Source: a virus. From it: a stretch of 32,126 nt of DNA. The notes beneath the pieces were generated by a model, which did not search any database, was not told the DNA's origin, and was given only the letters and a program-made list of their open reading frames with translations. A program made the translations under genes and the position numbers. Below are positions 1 to 7,350 of this stretch, piece by piece. Position 1 is the stretch's first letter; each line of letters begins with the position of its first letter. Location of the stretch: positions 1 to 32,126 of the IMG/VR virus record IMGVR_UViG_3300010392_000092, one strand, 5' to 3'.

Positions 1-261
1 AGATTCGGGAAGCTGGCTCCGTTAGTGCATGATTGGTTGCATTCCGTTGAGGGGCGAGTTGTCGTTCAGAAGTTTGAAGTGACTGGCTGGACGCGGTATT
101 GGGCTCGCTTGTTAGATGGTCAACAATTCACCCGCCGCGAAGCCGACAAGCTCTTTTTTCGCATCATGCGGGAACAGGGCGTTAAGCCGCGATGGTTGCT
201 CCGAGGGGCATACAAGGCAGTGAGGCTATTGAGTAGATTGAAAGGGGATCGGTGGAATTAA
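1..261 (+). CDS. DUF1353-like phage protein, C-terminal part (5' end outside window)
   Basis: The frame is open from the first base to the stop at 259-261, so the gene very probably starts before the window; the GTG at 25 is not needed as a start. The visible 86 residues contain an HDWL motif near the start, then RREADKLFFRIM and a basic, hydrophobic tail ending in a Y-K-A-V-R-type helix. The order HDxL, then R-x-x-AD-x-x-F-x-x-xM, then Y-x-A-V-R is typical of DUF1353, a small domain common in phages and often near lysis or tail genes; its biochemical role is not established. The next gene begins 127 bases downstream, after a structured spacer. The family call rests on motif recall, not a search. 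Confidence 0.7.
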   Translation, partial: RFGKLAPLVHDWLHSVEGRVVVQKFEVTGWTRYWARLLDGQQFTRREADKLFFRIMREQGVKPRWLLRGAYKAVRLLSRLKGDRWN

Positions 262-272
262 ACCTTTAGGAC

Positions 273-369
273 GGCTAGGAGAGTGCGAAGCTAACGCCTA
301 CCTCAACGAACGTGTTTGAGGTGTATAAGTCCCGGCAGGGTATTGCGGGCTCGTTTCCCGCCCTGGTCA
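273..369 (+). other. tRNA-like cloverleaf in the 262-387 spacer
   Basis: The gap 262-387 has no gene but folds by eye into a cloverleaf. The 7-bp acceptor-like stem is 273-279 with 362-368 (two G-U pairs), followed by an unpaired A369. A short D-like stem is 285-287/295-297. A 7-bp arm is 300-306/316-322 with a 9-base loop. A variable-arm-like stem is 331-333/338-340. A 5-bp T-like arm with a 7-base loop is 345-349/357-361. It is not a canonical tRNA: the middle loop has 9 bases instead of 7, T8 and the near-invariant A58 of the T-loop are absent, the D-loop lacks GG, and AGCA follows instead of an encoded CCA. It could be a decayed tRNA, a tRNA-like regulatory RNA, or chance pairing in a GC-rich spacer. 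Confidence 0.3.
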
Positions 370-387
370 GCAATTTAACGCGAGTGC

Positions 388-672
388 ATGAACCAAGCCA
401 CAACACCAGAACAGATCGAACAAAACAACAAGGCCAGGGAGGCCATTTATAGAGAGCAAAGTGAGATGAGAACTAAACTCGAAAAAGTTACCTGTGACCT
501 GTGTGCCAAGGCGTGCAATGTAACGATTCCAGGAGCCGACCCGCATGATTGGGTTAGTTTTTGGGACGTCGACCAGCACGGGATGGACGACAAAGAGCGT
601 ATCGTCTGCGACACCTGTGCGAACGAGATCGTTGCTGCCGTTGCTAAAAACACTGACATGACGAACGATTAA
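388..672 (+). CDS. Small Cys-motif (zinc-ribbon-like) hypothetical protein
   Basis: This 94-residue acidic protein is not recognised. It has a Gln/Glu-rich N-terminal helix (residues 1-30), then TCDLCAKAC near residues 35-42 and VCDTC near residues 74-78. The two CxxC pairs separated by about 35 residues resemble a zinc ribbon or a two-knuckle metal site. The ATG at 388 is preceded by only a weak purine stretch. The gene ends one base before the next start at 674, so the two are probably co-transcribed and translationally linked. Many small phage proteins of this type bind nucleic acid or modify host transcription, but nothing here proves that. The coding call rests on the Cys pattern and the tight packing. 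Confidence 0.6.
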   Translation: MNQATTPEQIEQNNKAREAIYREQSEMRTKLEKVTCDLCAKACNVTIPGADPHDWVSFWDVDQHGMDDKERIVCDTCANEIVAAVAKNTDMTND

Positions 673-673
673 G

Positions 674-1828
674 ATGATAACACTACAAGGAACAGACGAG
701 AAAACTGGGCAAGAGTGGGCCGGATCAATTCAGCCAGTCTCCAGTGAAGACAAGCCAAGCGAGCAACCGCGTCCGAGAGGCTTCGGCAACCCTATAAATG
801 TGGCTAACGAGTTCCCACCGGATAAAGAGATCGAGATAGCCACAGGAAAGATTGACGCTTCAGAGTATGTCCAGGCCGCAATCGATAAGTCTTGGTGGTG
901 GGTCATGAAGCAATACAAAGAATGGGAGCCTGAAGTCGGTATTAACTACCCGATATTCCAAGGGGATTCGCGAGCGTGGGGGGCAAGCTCTGCTGCTGTC
1001 GGGATTCCTGTTGTCTTGCCTCCTTGCACACTGCGAATCGAGAAACCGATTGAATTGCCGCAGTGTGTGCCGCTGCTTGGTGCTGGTGGGGGCGTCATCC
1101 ACGGTGGATCAAAGCTTATGCTTCGGGGCCATGCTCAACTGCAAGTTGTCGGGAATATTCGAACATCGGAAGGCACGTTTCAGATGATCTCAGGGGGGGT
1201 CGCCGGGATCAAATTCGCTCGCAACGCATCGTCGCCAATCATACTTCTCGGGGATTGTTCGAATTTCAAAATCTCGAACTGCCACTTCTCAGGAGTGGGA
1301 AGCCGGAAGACTCCAATGATTGACCACTTCAACGCCGTTGAGCTAGAGACAAAGTTTGGTCAAATCACGGCTCGAAGGAACCAGGGACACACGCTCAAAG
1401 AAGTCACTATTGAGGATTGTCAATTTGAGGGTGGCTCCAGTGCCATGAATCTCACGGGCGGCTTGAACGTCAACATTCACAACAACACAATGCTCTACAC
1501 TCACGCTGGCATTGTGCTCAACAACTGTCGGAAGGTCCGGATCACTTGCAATAACATCCTCGGCACCAAGCTAGGTGAGCCGATCCAGGTAGACGGGCAA
1601 GCTGGGTTGATCGTTGGTGGATCGGATGTGATGGCGTTCGGGAATCAGTTTCTCGATCTCGATCTAGGTTGCATCGTTAGTGGTTCAGAGCCTCACCTGT
1701 ATCTCAACGATTGGAGCAGGGTTAAAGACCACTACAACGGGGCGTCGGCTGTCGTTGATAGTCAATGGCGGTTCCCCCGGGACATCGGAAACTTTAAGAA
1801 GGGCGCCAAGCCGCCTTTTGGGACATGA
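674..1828 (+). CDS. Beta-helix (pectate-lyase-like) phage protein
   Basis: This 384-residue protein has a disordered charged N-terminus (residues 1-55), then an entry motif of the Pectate_lyase_3 type: an SEYVQAAID helix near 63-71 and VVLPPCTLRIEKPIEL near 113-128, followed by a GAGGG turn. Residues 150-350 are made of short repeated strands with Asn ladders (SNCHFSG, IEDCQFEGG, IHNNTMLY, ITCNNILG), the signature of a right-handed parallel beta-helix. In phages this fold forms tailspikes and depolymerases, usually as trimers on the virion. The gene lies directly upstream of DNA polymerase rather than with the tail genes, which is odd. No catalytic residues can be assigned. It could bind or cleave surface polysaccharide. 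Confidence 0.7.
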   Translation: MITLQGTDEKTGQEWAGSIQPVSSEDKPSEQPRPRGFGNPINVANEFPPDKEIEIATGKIDASEYVQAAIDKSWWWVMKQYKEWEPEVGINYPIFQGDSRAWGASSAAVGIPVVLPPCTLRIEKPIELPQCVPLLGAGGGVIHGGSKLMLRGHAQLQVVGNIRTSEGTFQMISGGVAGIKFARNASSPIILLGDCSNFKISNCHFSGVGSRKTPMIDHFNAVELETKFGQITARRNQGHTLKEVTIEDCQFEGGSSAMNLTGGLNVNIHNNTMLYTHAGIVLNNCRKVRITCNNILGTKLGEPIQVDGQAGLIVGGSDVMAFGNQFLDLDLGCIVSGSEPHLYLNDWSRVKDHYNGASAVVDSQWRFPRDIGNFKKGAKPPFGT

Positions 1829-1854
1829 AGAACTTGGGACAACAGGATTAAGCT

Positions 1855-4800
1855 ATGAGTGATGATGAGATAGTCCCCTCGAGCGGGAAGAGGAAGTTCG
1901 GGGGGCCATTGCCGAATGAGTGGCCGATGATCGAGCCGACCGGGGAGACGAGGATCGCGATAGTCGGGGATCTTCCGAGTAAGGATGAGGATTGGTATGG
2001 CAAGCTGTTCATAGGTGAGACCGGGAAGCTTCTTGAATCGGGTTTAGGTAAAGTGGGGCTCGTTAGATCGCAATGCCTCCTCTGTAATGTTTCGTGGGTG
2101 CGCCCTGCGAGTGGATTGTTCGAGGACTTGAATTGGGAGGACAATGAGATTCAATGTGGTTTAGCTCATCTCGAAGAGGACTTGGAGAAGTTCGATCCGA
2201 CTATCGTGCTCTGTCTAGGTAATGAAGCTTTGCACGTCATGAAGAGGGGGAACGTGGATCCGTGGGGCTTTGCCAAGTTGAGTATCCACCATTGGAGAGG
2301 CACGCTCTTCGAGAGCACATTCAGGCCGGGGCAGAAGTGTCTCGCAACGTTCCATCCGAAGACGATTCTGAGGGACTTTAGCGAGCAGATGTATTTCCAG
2401 TTCGATATGGAGAAGCTTAAGGCCGAGAGCAAGACGCGAGAACTCGTGCTGCCGAAAAGAGATGTTGTCGTCCTTCGAACTCGGGAAGAGGTTGCGGAGA
2501 AGCTGAAGGAGATTCACGCGAATTGGACTTACTGCTCTCTCGATATCGAGGGTTGGATGAACAATATCACTGCCGTCTCCTTTTCTCAGAGTGCCTACAA
2601 GGCTTACGTCGTGCCCTTTGCACACAATGACGGCTCGAACTATTGGAGTGAGGAAGATGAGTATGTGGCTTGGGAGCATATCCGTTACGTAGTCGAGGAT
2701 GAACGAATTCATATGATCGCGCAAAACGGATCTTACGATTTCCACGCTCTGGCGTTTGGGCTCGGAATCTGCGTTCAAGGCTACACGGAGGACACCCTCC
2801 TAGGTTGGTGGGAACTTTACCCTGAGATGAAGAAAGGCCTTAGCACGCAGGCTTCGATCCTGACAAATGAGCCTTACTACAAGCCGGAGAAGAGCAAGGG
2901 AAGTTTGAAGTTTGCGGATGATGAAGCTTTCTGGGAATACAACGGTGTCGATGCTGCCGTTACCTACGAGTGCTGGGAGAAGCAGCAAGCTAGGATGACA
3001 GAACAGCAAAAGAAACATTATCGTTTCAACATGGATCTACAAGCGGGCCCCGTCCTCTACATGATGTTGCGAGGGATCCTCTTCGACGTAGGAAGAGCTA
3101 AGGCCGAGCAGAACAGAGCCAACGACGAGATCGCGAAGCTTCAACGCTTAATCGATGTGGAGAGCGGGATTACCTTTAACTGTGAGACTAAGAAGAATGA
3201 CTTCGAGGACGTTCTCGAGATTGTGAAGAAGAACTTCTGCTCGAAGAAGATGAAGAAGAAAGCCACCGTGACCCTCGAGAGATGGCAACCCATGAAGCAC
3301 AACGGGAAGAGGTGGGTGCGCGGCGGGAAGCTAACACTAGAGCATCCAGAGGTAGCAGAGATTCTCAGTGGGGTGCTCGATGAGAAGCTCGAGGGACTTC
3401 GCTATCTGCCTATGCCAGTCACGAAGGAGAAGCTCGTTGACGCGGAGCCTGCCCGCCTGAGTGAGTGCGAGGAGTTCATACTCAAGTCAAAGCGAGAAGA
3501 CTGGATCGAAGTTAAGAAGTTGATCGCGGAGATCCGTAAAGATGGCGTGAGCGAGGCACTACTCGGGAAGCTGAGTCAAGCGTTAGGCGTCGCGGTGAAC
3601 GTAGGGTCTACGCAACAGGACGGAGATGCCCAGACGTTTCTCTATACTGTCTGCGAATTGCCCCGGGTGCTCGTCAATGATCGAGGACAGTTCTCCTTCG
3701 AAGAAGAGAAGGACCGCGTGCGGCGCGTAGCGGGTGAGGGGACTACGAATTACCCCGGGAAGAAGGTCGTGTCGAGTATGCAAGCTCTTGCTAAGCTCTA
3801 CGCGAAGACGGAGGACGTGAGGGCCTTGTGGTGCCTACAGATTCGCAGACTTCGGAAGATCTCGAGTGACTTGAATGTGAAGCTTGACGAGGATCAACGA
3901 GCCAGGGCTTCGATCTCTCTCGTGAAGGAGACGGGGAGAATGGCTGAGAGCAAGACTCCGACCGGGACCGGGATGAACCGTCAGGCTTTGAACAAGGATT
4001 TGCGGAGGGTCTGTGTCGCAGACCCTGGTAGGTCTCTCTATCAGTTCGACCTCGAGGGTGCGGACAACTGGACAGTTGCAGCGGAGTGTGCTAGGTTAGG
4101 GGATGCCACGATGCTACATGACCTTGAAGCAGGTCTCAAACCTGCCAAGATTCTGTCCCTCATCGTTCATCTTGGACCCGAGAAAGTGCAAGGCATGACG
4201 AGGGACGAGATCAAACGCTCCTTGAAAGAGCTAGCGGGCGAGATGCCTAAGTGGCTCTACCCTGCCTGTAAAGCCGCGGTGCATGGGTGCGTGACGGGTG
4301 ATCATGAGGTTCTTACGCCGGGGGGTTGGGTAAGGTTGGATGAGTATCAGATAGGGACTCCTATCATGATCTACGATCTGCATACGAGATTCAGTTCTTT
4401 CGAAGTGCCAGAAGACGTTTACCAAGGCGAACACAAGGGGAAAATGTATCGGTTGAGAGGGAATAGTTTATCGCAAATCGTTACACCTTGTCATACACTG
4501 CCTTACACCACAAATGGGAACGCAAAACATAAGACTGCGGAAGAGTTGCACGGATTCAAAGGTGCTTCCTTGCCGATGTCGAGCTGTTACACTGGAGGTA
4601 AAGAGAAGGAGCATGTTCAACTCATCGCCGCGTTCCAAGCAGACGGAACGATAAGTCACAAGCAGGTGGTTTGGCATTTCAAGAAACAACGTAAGATCTT
4701 GAGAATTCAAGAACTGCTACGCGAGGCGAATATACCTTACAGGATAACGCTTAACAAGGACGGCACGACAACCATTGCGACGAAAGGTGATGTGGCTCAA

Positions 4801-5787
4801 ACGTGGCACCCTTACAAACAGGCAGGTGCGTATCTACTGACGTGGAACGTCCAATCGTTGGAGTTATTTTTGACGGAACATGCTCATTGGGACGGTCATC
4901 GGACAGATGTTAACTCTTTTGAGGTCTCTGCGGTTAACAGAGAGCACTTGGATTGGTTAGCCACGGTGAGTAAACTAGTGATGCGAAGCTACACTTGGAA
5001 TGATGTAAGAACGAGTGGTTACGGGTCGACAGTGCATTCGATTAAGTTTAACTCTCGAAGCTACGCGGATTTAGATTCTCTCTACGAGTTCTCAGAGAGT
5101 GCTAAACGTGATCATAAGGTTTACTGTCCTGTCACCTCGACAGGTTTCTTCATGGTCAGACATAACGGCAAGATCAGTATTACCGGGAACTCTAGTTATG
5201 GAATGGGCTGGAAGGTTATGACCGAGACAGTCCTCAAACACTCCCTCCACACGCTACCTCTGGAGCTGGCTTCGGCATCACCTCTCACCCTCAAGAAGAA
5301 GGATGTCGAGGCACTCCAGAAAGCGTTCTTCTCCCGCTGGGAGGGCGTGAAGAAGTGGCAGAACCATGTGAGTGACGCCCTGCTTAACCAAGGGTGGCTC
5401 GATACTGGTGTTGGGCACCGTCGATTGTTCCAAGGGCGGAAGGCCGAGTGGCGTCAGGGTGTTAAGCAGGCTAACAACTCAACATTGAAGGAGGCCCTCT
5501 CGAGTATGCCTCAGTTCTTCACAACCTATTTCACCAAGCTGGCACTCTTCAATCTATGGTTCGACGAAGAGAACGTGAGAGAGGGCGGCGAGATGCGTCT
5601 TGAGCCTATCCTATGTGTCCATGATTCGCTGCTAGCTCAAGCTCGAGATGAGGATGAAGCTTGGGCGAAAGTCGCGATCAAGAAGTATTTCAAGAACAAG
5701 GTGGAGATCGCTGGTCAGTTGATCGAGATACCTGCCGAGGGCACGATAGGCTCCGATTGGGGCATGGAAGACGAGGTGCTGATATGA
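1855..5787 (+). CDS. polA: Family A DNA polymerase with N-terminal UDG-like domain, intein-containing precursor
   Basis: This 1310-residue precursor is the replicative polymerase. Residues 30-195 resemble uracil-DNA glycosylase family 4/5 (GDLPSKDED at 38-46, LFIGETG at 51-57, HPKT at 167-170), but the Fe-S cysteine pattern is incomplete and motif 1 is unusual. The 3'-5' exonuclease is intact: D230 and E232 (SLDIE), N291 and D295 (NGSYD), Y362 and D366 (YNGVD). Polymerase motif A is FDLEGAD with D732, motif B is K806 through Y1115-G1116, and motif C is H1256-D1257. An intein (residues 812-1112) splits motif B, so the mature enzyme would be about 1009 residues. A UDG-like domain fused to PolA is, from memory, also seen in SPO1-type phages. 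ATG 1855 follows an AGGA-like site. The stop overlaps the next small gene as ATGA. Confidence 0.95.
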   Translation: MSDDEIVPSSGKRKFGGPLPNEWPMIEPTGETRIAIVGDLPSKDEDWYGKLFIGETGKLLESGLGKVGLVRSQCLLCNVSWVRPASGLFEDLNWEDNEIQCGLAHLEEDLEKFDPTIVLCLGNEALHVMKRGNVDPWGFAKLSIHHWRGTLFESTFRPGQKCLATFHPKTILRDFSEQMYFQFDMEKLKAESKTRELVLPKRDVVVLRTREEVAEKLKEIHANWTYCSLDIEGWMNNITAVSFSQSAYKAYVVPFAHNDGSNYWSEEDEYVAWEHIRYVVEDERIHMIAQNGSYDFHALAFGLGICVQGYTEDTLLGWWELYPEMKKGLSTQASILTNEPYYKPEKSKGSLKFADDEAFWEYNGVDAAVTYECWEKQQARMTEQQKKHYRFNMDLQAGPVLYMMLRGILFDVGRAKAEQNRANDEIAKLQRLIDVESGITFNCETKKNDFEDVLEIVKKNFCSKKMKKKATVTLERWQPMKHNGKRWVRGGKLTLEHPEVAEILSGVLDEKLEGLRYLPMPVTKEKLVDAEPARLSECEEFILKSKREDWIEVKKLIAEIRKDGVSEALLGKLSQALGVAVNVGSTQQDGDAQTFLYTVCELPRVLVNDRGQFSFEEEKDRVRRVAGEGTTNYPGKKVVSSMQALAKLYAKTEDVRALWCLQIRRLRKISSDLNVKLDEDQRARASISLVKETGRMAESKTPTGTGMNRQALNKDLRRVCVADPGRSLYQFDLEGADNWTVAAECARLGDATMLHDLEAGLKPAKILSLIVHLGPEKVQGMTRDEIKRSLKELAGEMPKWLYPACKAAVHGCVTGDHEVLTPGGWVRLDEYQIGTPIMIYDLHTRFSSFEVPEDVYQGEHKGKMYRLRGNSLSQIVTPCHTLPYTTNGNAKHKTAEELHGFKGASLPMSSCYTGGKEKEHVQLIAAFQADGTISHKQVVWHFKKQRKILRIQELLREANIPYRITLNKDGTTTIATKGDVAQTWHPYKQAGAYLLTWNVQSLELFLTEHAHWDGHRTDVNSFEVSAVNREHLDWLATVSKLVMRSYTWNDVRTSGYGSTVHSIKFNSRSYADLDSLYEFSESAKRDHKVYCPVTSTGFFMVRHNGKISITGNSSYGMGWKVMTETVLKHSLHTLPLELASASPLTLKKKDVEALQKAFFSRWEGVKKWQNHVSDALLNQGWLDTGVGHRRLFQGRKAEWRQGVKQANNSTLKEALSSMPQFFTTYFTKLALFNLWFDEENVREGGEMRLEPILCVHDSLLAQARDEDEAWAKVAIKKYFKNKVEIAGQLIEIPAEGTIGSDWGMEDEVLI
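4288..5190 (+). other. Intein in DNA polymerase motif B (with LAGLIDADG-like core)
   Basis: This in-frame 301-residue insertion starts at C812 (CVTGDHEVLTPGGW, block A) and ends at N1112, with S1113 as the +1 residue. Block B is IVTPCHTLP with the TxxH motif. Block F/G is VYCPVTSTGFFMVRHNG followed by ISITGN. Removing it joins KAAVHG to SSYGMG and restores a normal O-helix motif B, which fixes both borders. The centre carries LIAAFQADGTI and FLTEHAHWDGH, resembling the two LAGLIDADG motifs of DOD homing endonucleases, though it is compact. The penultimate residue is Gly rather than the usual His; such variants are known in phage inteins and may slow Asn cyclisation. Splicing is required for an active polymerase. 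Confidence 0.9.
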
Positions 5788-5870
5788 CAAGAGACGAGAC
5801 ATTAGATGCGTTCACCACTGTAGTCCTTGTATGGCTCACTATCGCTTACGTTATCCGTTATTGGTTTTGA
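5784..5870 (+). CDS. 28-residue membrane peptide coupled to DNA polymerase
   Basis: The start ATG at 5784 overlaps the polymerase stop as ATGA, the classic arrangement for translational coupling. The product is a short polar head (MTRDETLDAF) followed by one hydrophobic span (TTVVLVWLTIAYVIRYWF) running to the C-terminus. This is the pattern of a single-pass membrane peptide with the N-terminus probably cytoplasmic. No family is recognised. It could anchor replication at the membrane, act as a small membrane-active early protein, or be a chance frame. The exact overlap and clean transmembrane segment favour a real gene. Confidence 0.5.
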   Translation: MTRDETLDAFTTVVLVWLTIAYVIRYWF

Positions 5871-6091
5871 TACTCGGGGCATGGTGTGCAGGGAGATCCT
5901 GTAACGGAGGTTTTTTATTGTTTGTCCCTCCTATGAAACACCTCGAGTATCTTGAAACTTTACCCGTCAGAGTTCATTACAAAAAACAGAGGAGTCCGTA
6001 ATTGGATAGTTGCGGATCGAATCCTCATACAACGTTACACAAGACCGAGGTGTCTAGCCCATCGACGGGTTCAGGCGAAACACCTCGGTCT
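5869..6091 (+). other. Structured non-coding region between polymerase and second beta-helix gene
   Basis: The gap 5871-6113 has no convincing gene but several strong inverted repeats. An 11-bp stem (one G-U) joins 5869-5879 to 5941-5951. Inside it are a small hairpin (5889-5901) and a GGAGG/CCTCC stem (5906-5910/5927-5931) around a T-rich loop; AGGGA at 5890-5894 can instead pair with TCCCT at 5925-5929, giving two competing folds. A second element is a perfect 12-bp inverted repeat, 6042-6053/6080-6091, enclosing AGCCC/GGGTT (6056-6060/6067-6071). No T-run follows the second stem, so it is not a standard terminator. Candidates are a leader RNA, a small non-coding RNA, a processing site or a replication-origin structure. 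Confidence 0.5.
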
Positions 6092-6113
6092 CACTTTCAA
6101 TCCAAAAATCATT

Positions 6114-7349
6114 ATGAAGCTACCTATCAACATAGCACTCCCTTCCGAGATCGAAGTCCCCGACGATTTGTTTCAGACACGGGGCTCAATCGCCTTACTC
6201 GAAGCCGCCAAGAAAGATCTGGAGAAGCGCATCGTGGCACTCGAGCAACGAGAAGCTATCCCAGAGGGACACTCCACGGTCGCGCCTTCGGCTTTCCCTC
6301 GTGATGCCGGTCCTCAACCTGACCTCTCCGACATGGAAGAGGGTCTCGAGGAACTGAAGCGAGGACTTAGAGACCTGAACTTGAAGAAGGATAAGTTACT
6401 TGATTCTCAGGCCAAGCTGGTTCAAGGGAAGGTCGATTGCAATTTTTCAGGGGAGTATCACTTTCTTGCAGGGCTCGATCCCGAACTCGCGAAGATCTAC
6501 AAGAATGGTCGTGATATCACGGCGAGGTTTCAAGAGATCGTCAACCACATCATCAAAGAAGAGAACGGTCTGGGCAGCATCGTGCTACCTGCAGGTGAAC
6601 TTAAAGCGATGACGACTCTCTTCGTGCCTCCTGGAATTACACTCAAAGGACAAGGCAGACATCTCACCAAGCTTCACGTTGACTTTCGAGAGACTCCTTC
6701 CGAACGACTCCATGGCTCTAGCGACAAACTCTCGCGTGACAGCAACCCAGGTATCGTTCTGTGTGGACAAGGCACCTATCATCATAACAACACATCCACT
6801 GGGAGAGAGGGGACTGTCGTGAAAGATCTTTCGTTGACCGTGTCAGGAGGTAGATGCTCAGGCATCCTTGTGGTAGGTCACTTGACGGAATACGCTATCG
6901 AGAACATATCGGTGTCAGGGGTTTTCTCTGATGACCCTCGAGTGGGTATAGGTGAGCACACACTACCCGGGCAACGCACGTTGAGAACACCCTATGGGAG
7001 CGTCGTCAGCGAGGAAACAACAGTAGGTAAGATACAAGAGCACTCTTCGATCACCAATTGCATCGTTCGTAACTTCAAAGTGGGAGTCTTCATGCAATCC
7101 GAGAGGAGTCGAACCGAGAACTATGTGTATGACTGTCATGTCGGAGTGATGCACCTAGGCGCTCTGAGCCTCGATATGTCACAAATCACCGGCAAATGTG
7201 ATGTTGCAATCTACGCTGGGAAAGGGGCAACTGACGTTGCTTACGCAGGTGTCTACTCACCGCCAATCGAGGACAATTCCCACGCAAGTCTTTCAGCTAC
7301 GGCTAAAGAGGAACGAGGGATCTTCCGGACCGGCGACCTACTCTGGTAA
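6114..7349 (+). CDS. Coiled-coil plus beta-helix phage protein (second copy type)
   Basis: The start ATG at 6114 is chosen because the only earlier in-frame start is a TTG at 5952 that would place the 12-bp inverted repeat inside the gene and add a basic, non-helical leader. The 411-residue product has a heptad-like N-terminal region (residues 20-105, ending LEELKRGLRDLNLKKDKLL), which fits a trimeric coiled coil. After it come VLPAG and VPPGITLKGQGRHLTKL near 165-190, typical of the entry to a pectate-lyase-like beta-helix, then strands such as VVKDLSLTVSGG, IENISVSGVF and ITNCIVRNF. The overall plan matches tailspikes or receptor-binding proteins. It ends two bases before the convergent minus-strand block. 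A weak Shine-Dalgarno site leaves the start somewhat uncertain. Confidence 0.7.
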   Translation: MKLPINIALPSEIEVPDDLFQTRGSIALLEAAKKDLEKRIVALEQREAIPEGHSTVAPSAFPRDAGPQPDLSDMEEGLEELKRGLRDLNLKKDKLLDSQAKLVQGKVDCNFSGEYHFLAGLDPELAKIYKNGRDITARFQEIVNHIIKEENGLGSIVLPAGELKAMTTLFVPPGITLKGQGRHLTKLHVDFRETPSERLHGSSDKLSRDSNPGIVLCGQGTYHHNNTSTGREGTVVKDLSLTVSGGRCSGILVVGHLTEYAIENISVSGVFSDDPRVGIGEHTLPGQRTLRTPYGSVVSEETTVGKIQEHSSITNCIVRNFKVGVFMQSERSRTENYVYDCHVGVMHLGALSLDMSQITGKCDVAIYAGKGATDVAYAGVYSPPIEDNSHASLSATAKEERGIFRTGDLLW

Positions 7350-7350
7350 A

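Noticed and set aside
273-369. Functional tRNA gene
   Set aside because: The arms pair, but the anticodon loop has 9 bases, T8 and A58 are absent, the D-loop lacks GG and no CCA follows, so it is listed only as a tRNA-like structure.
5869-6091. Diversity-generating retroelement or group I intron remnant
   Set aside because: No reverse transcriptase, template/variable repeat pair or intron core was seen; only inverted repeats are present.
5952-6113. TTG start giving a 465-residue form of the second beta-helix protein
   Set aside because: It would put the perfect 12-bp inverted repeat inside the coding region and add a basic leader without family resemblance; ATG 6114 starts the helical region cleanly.
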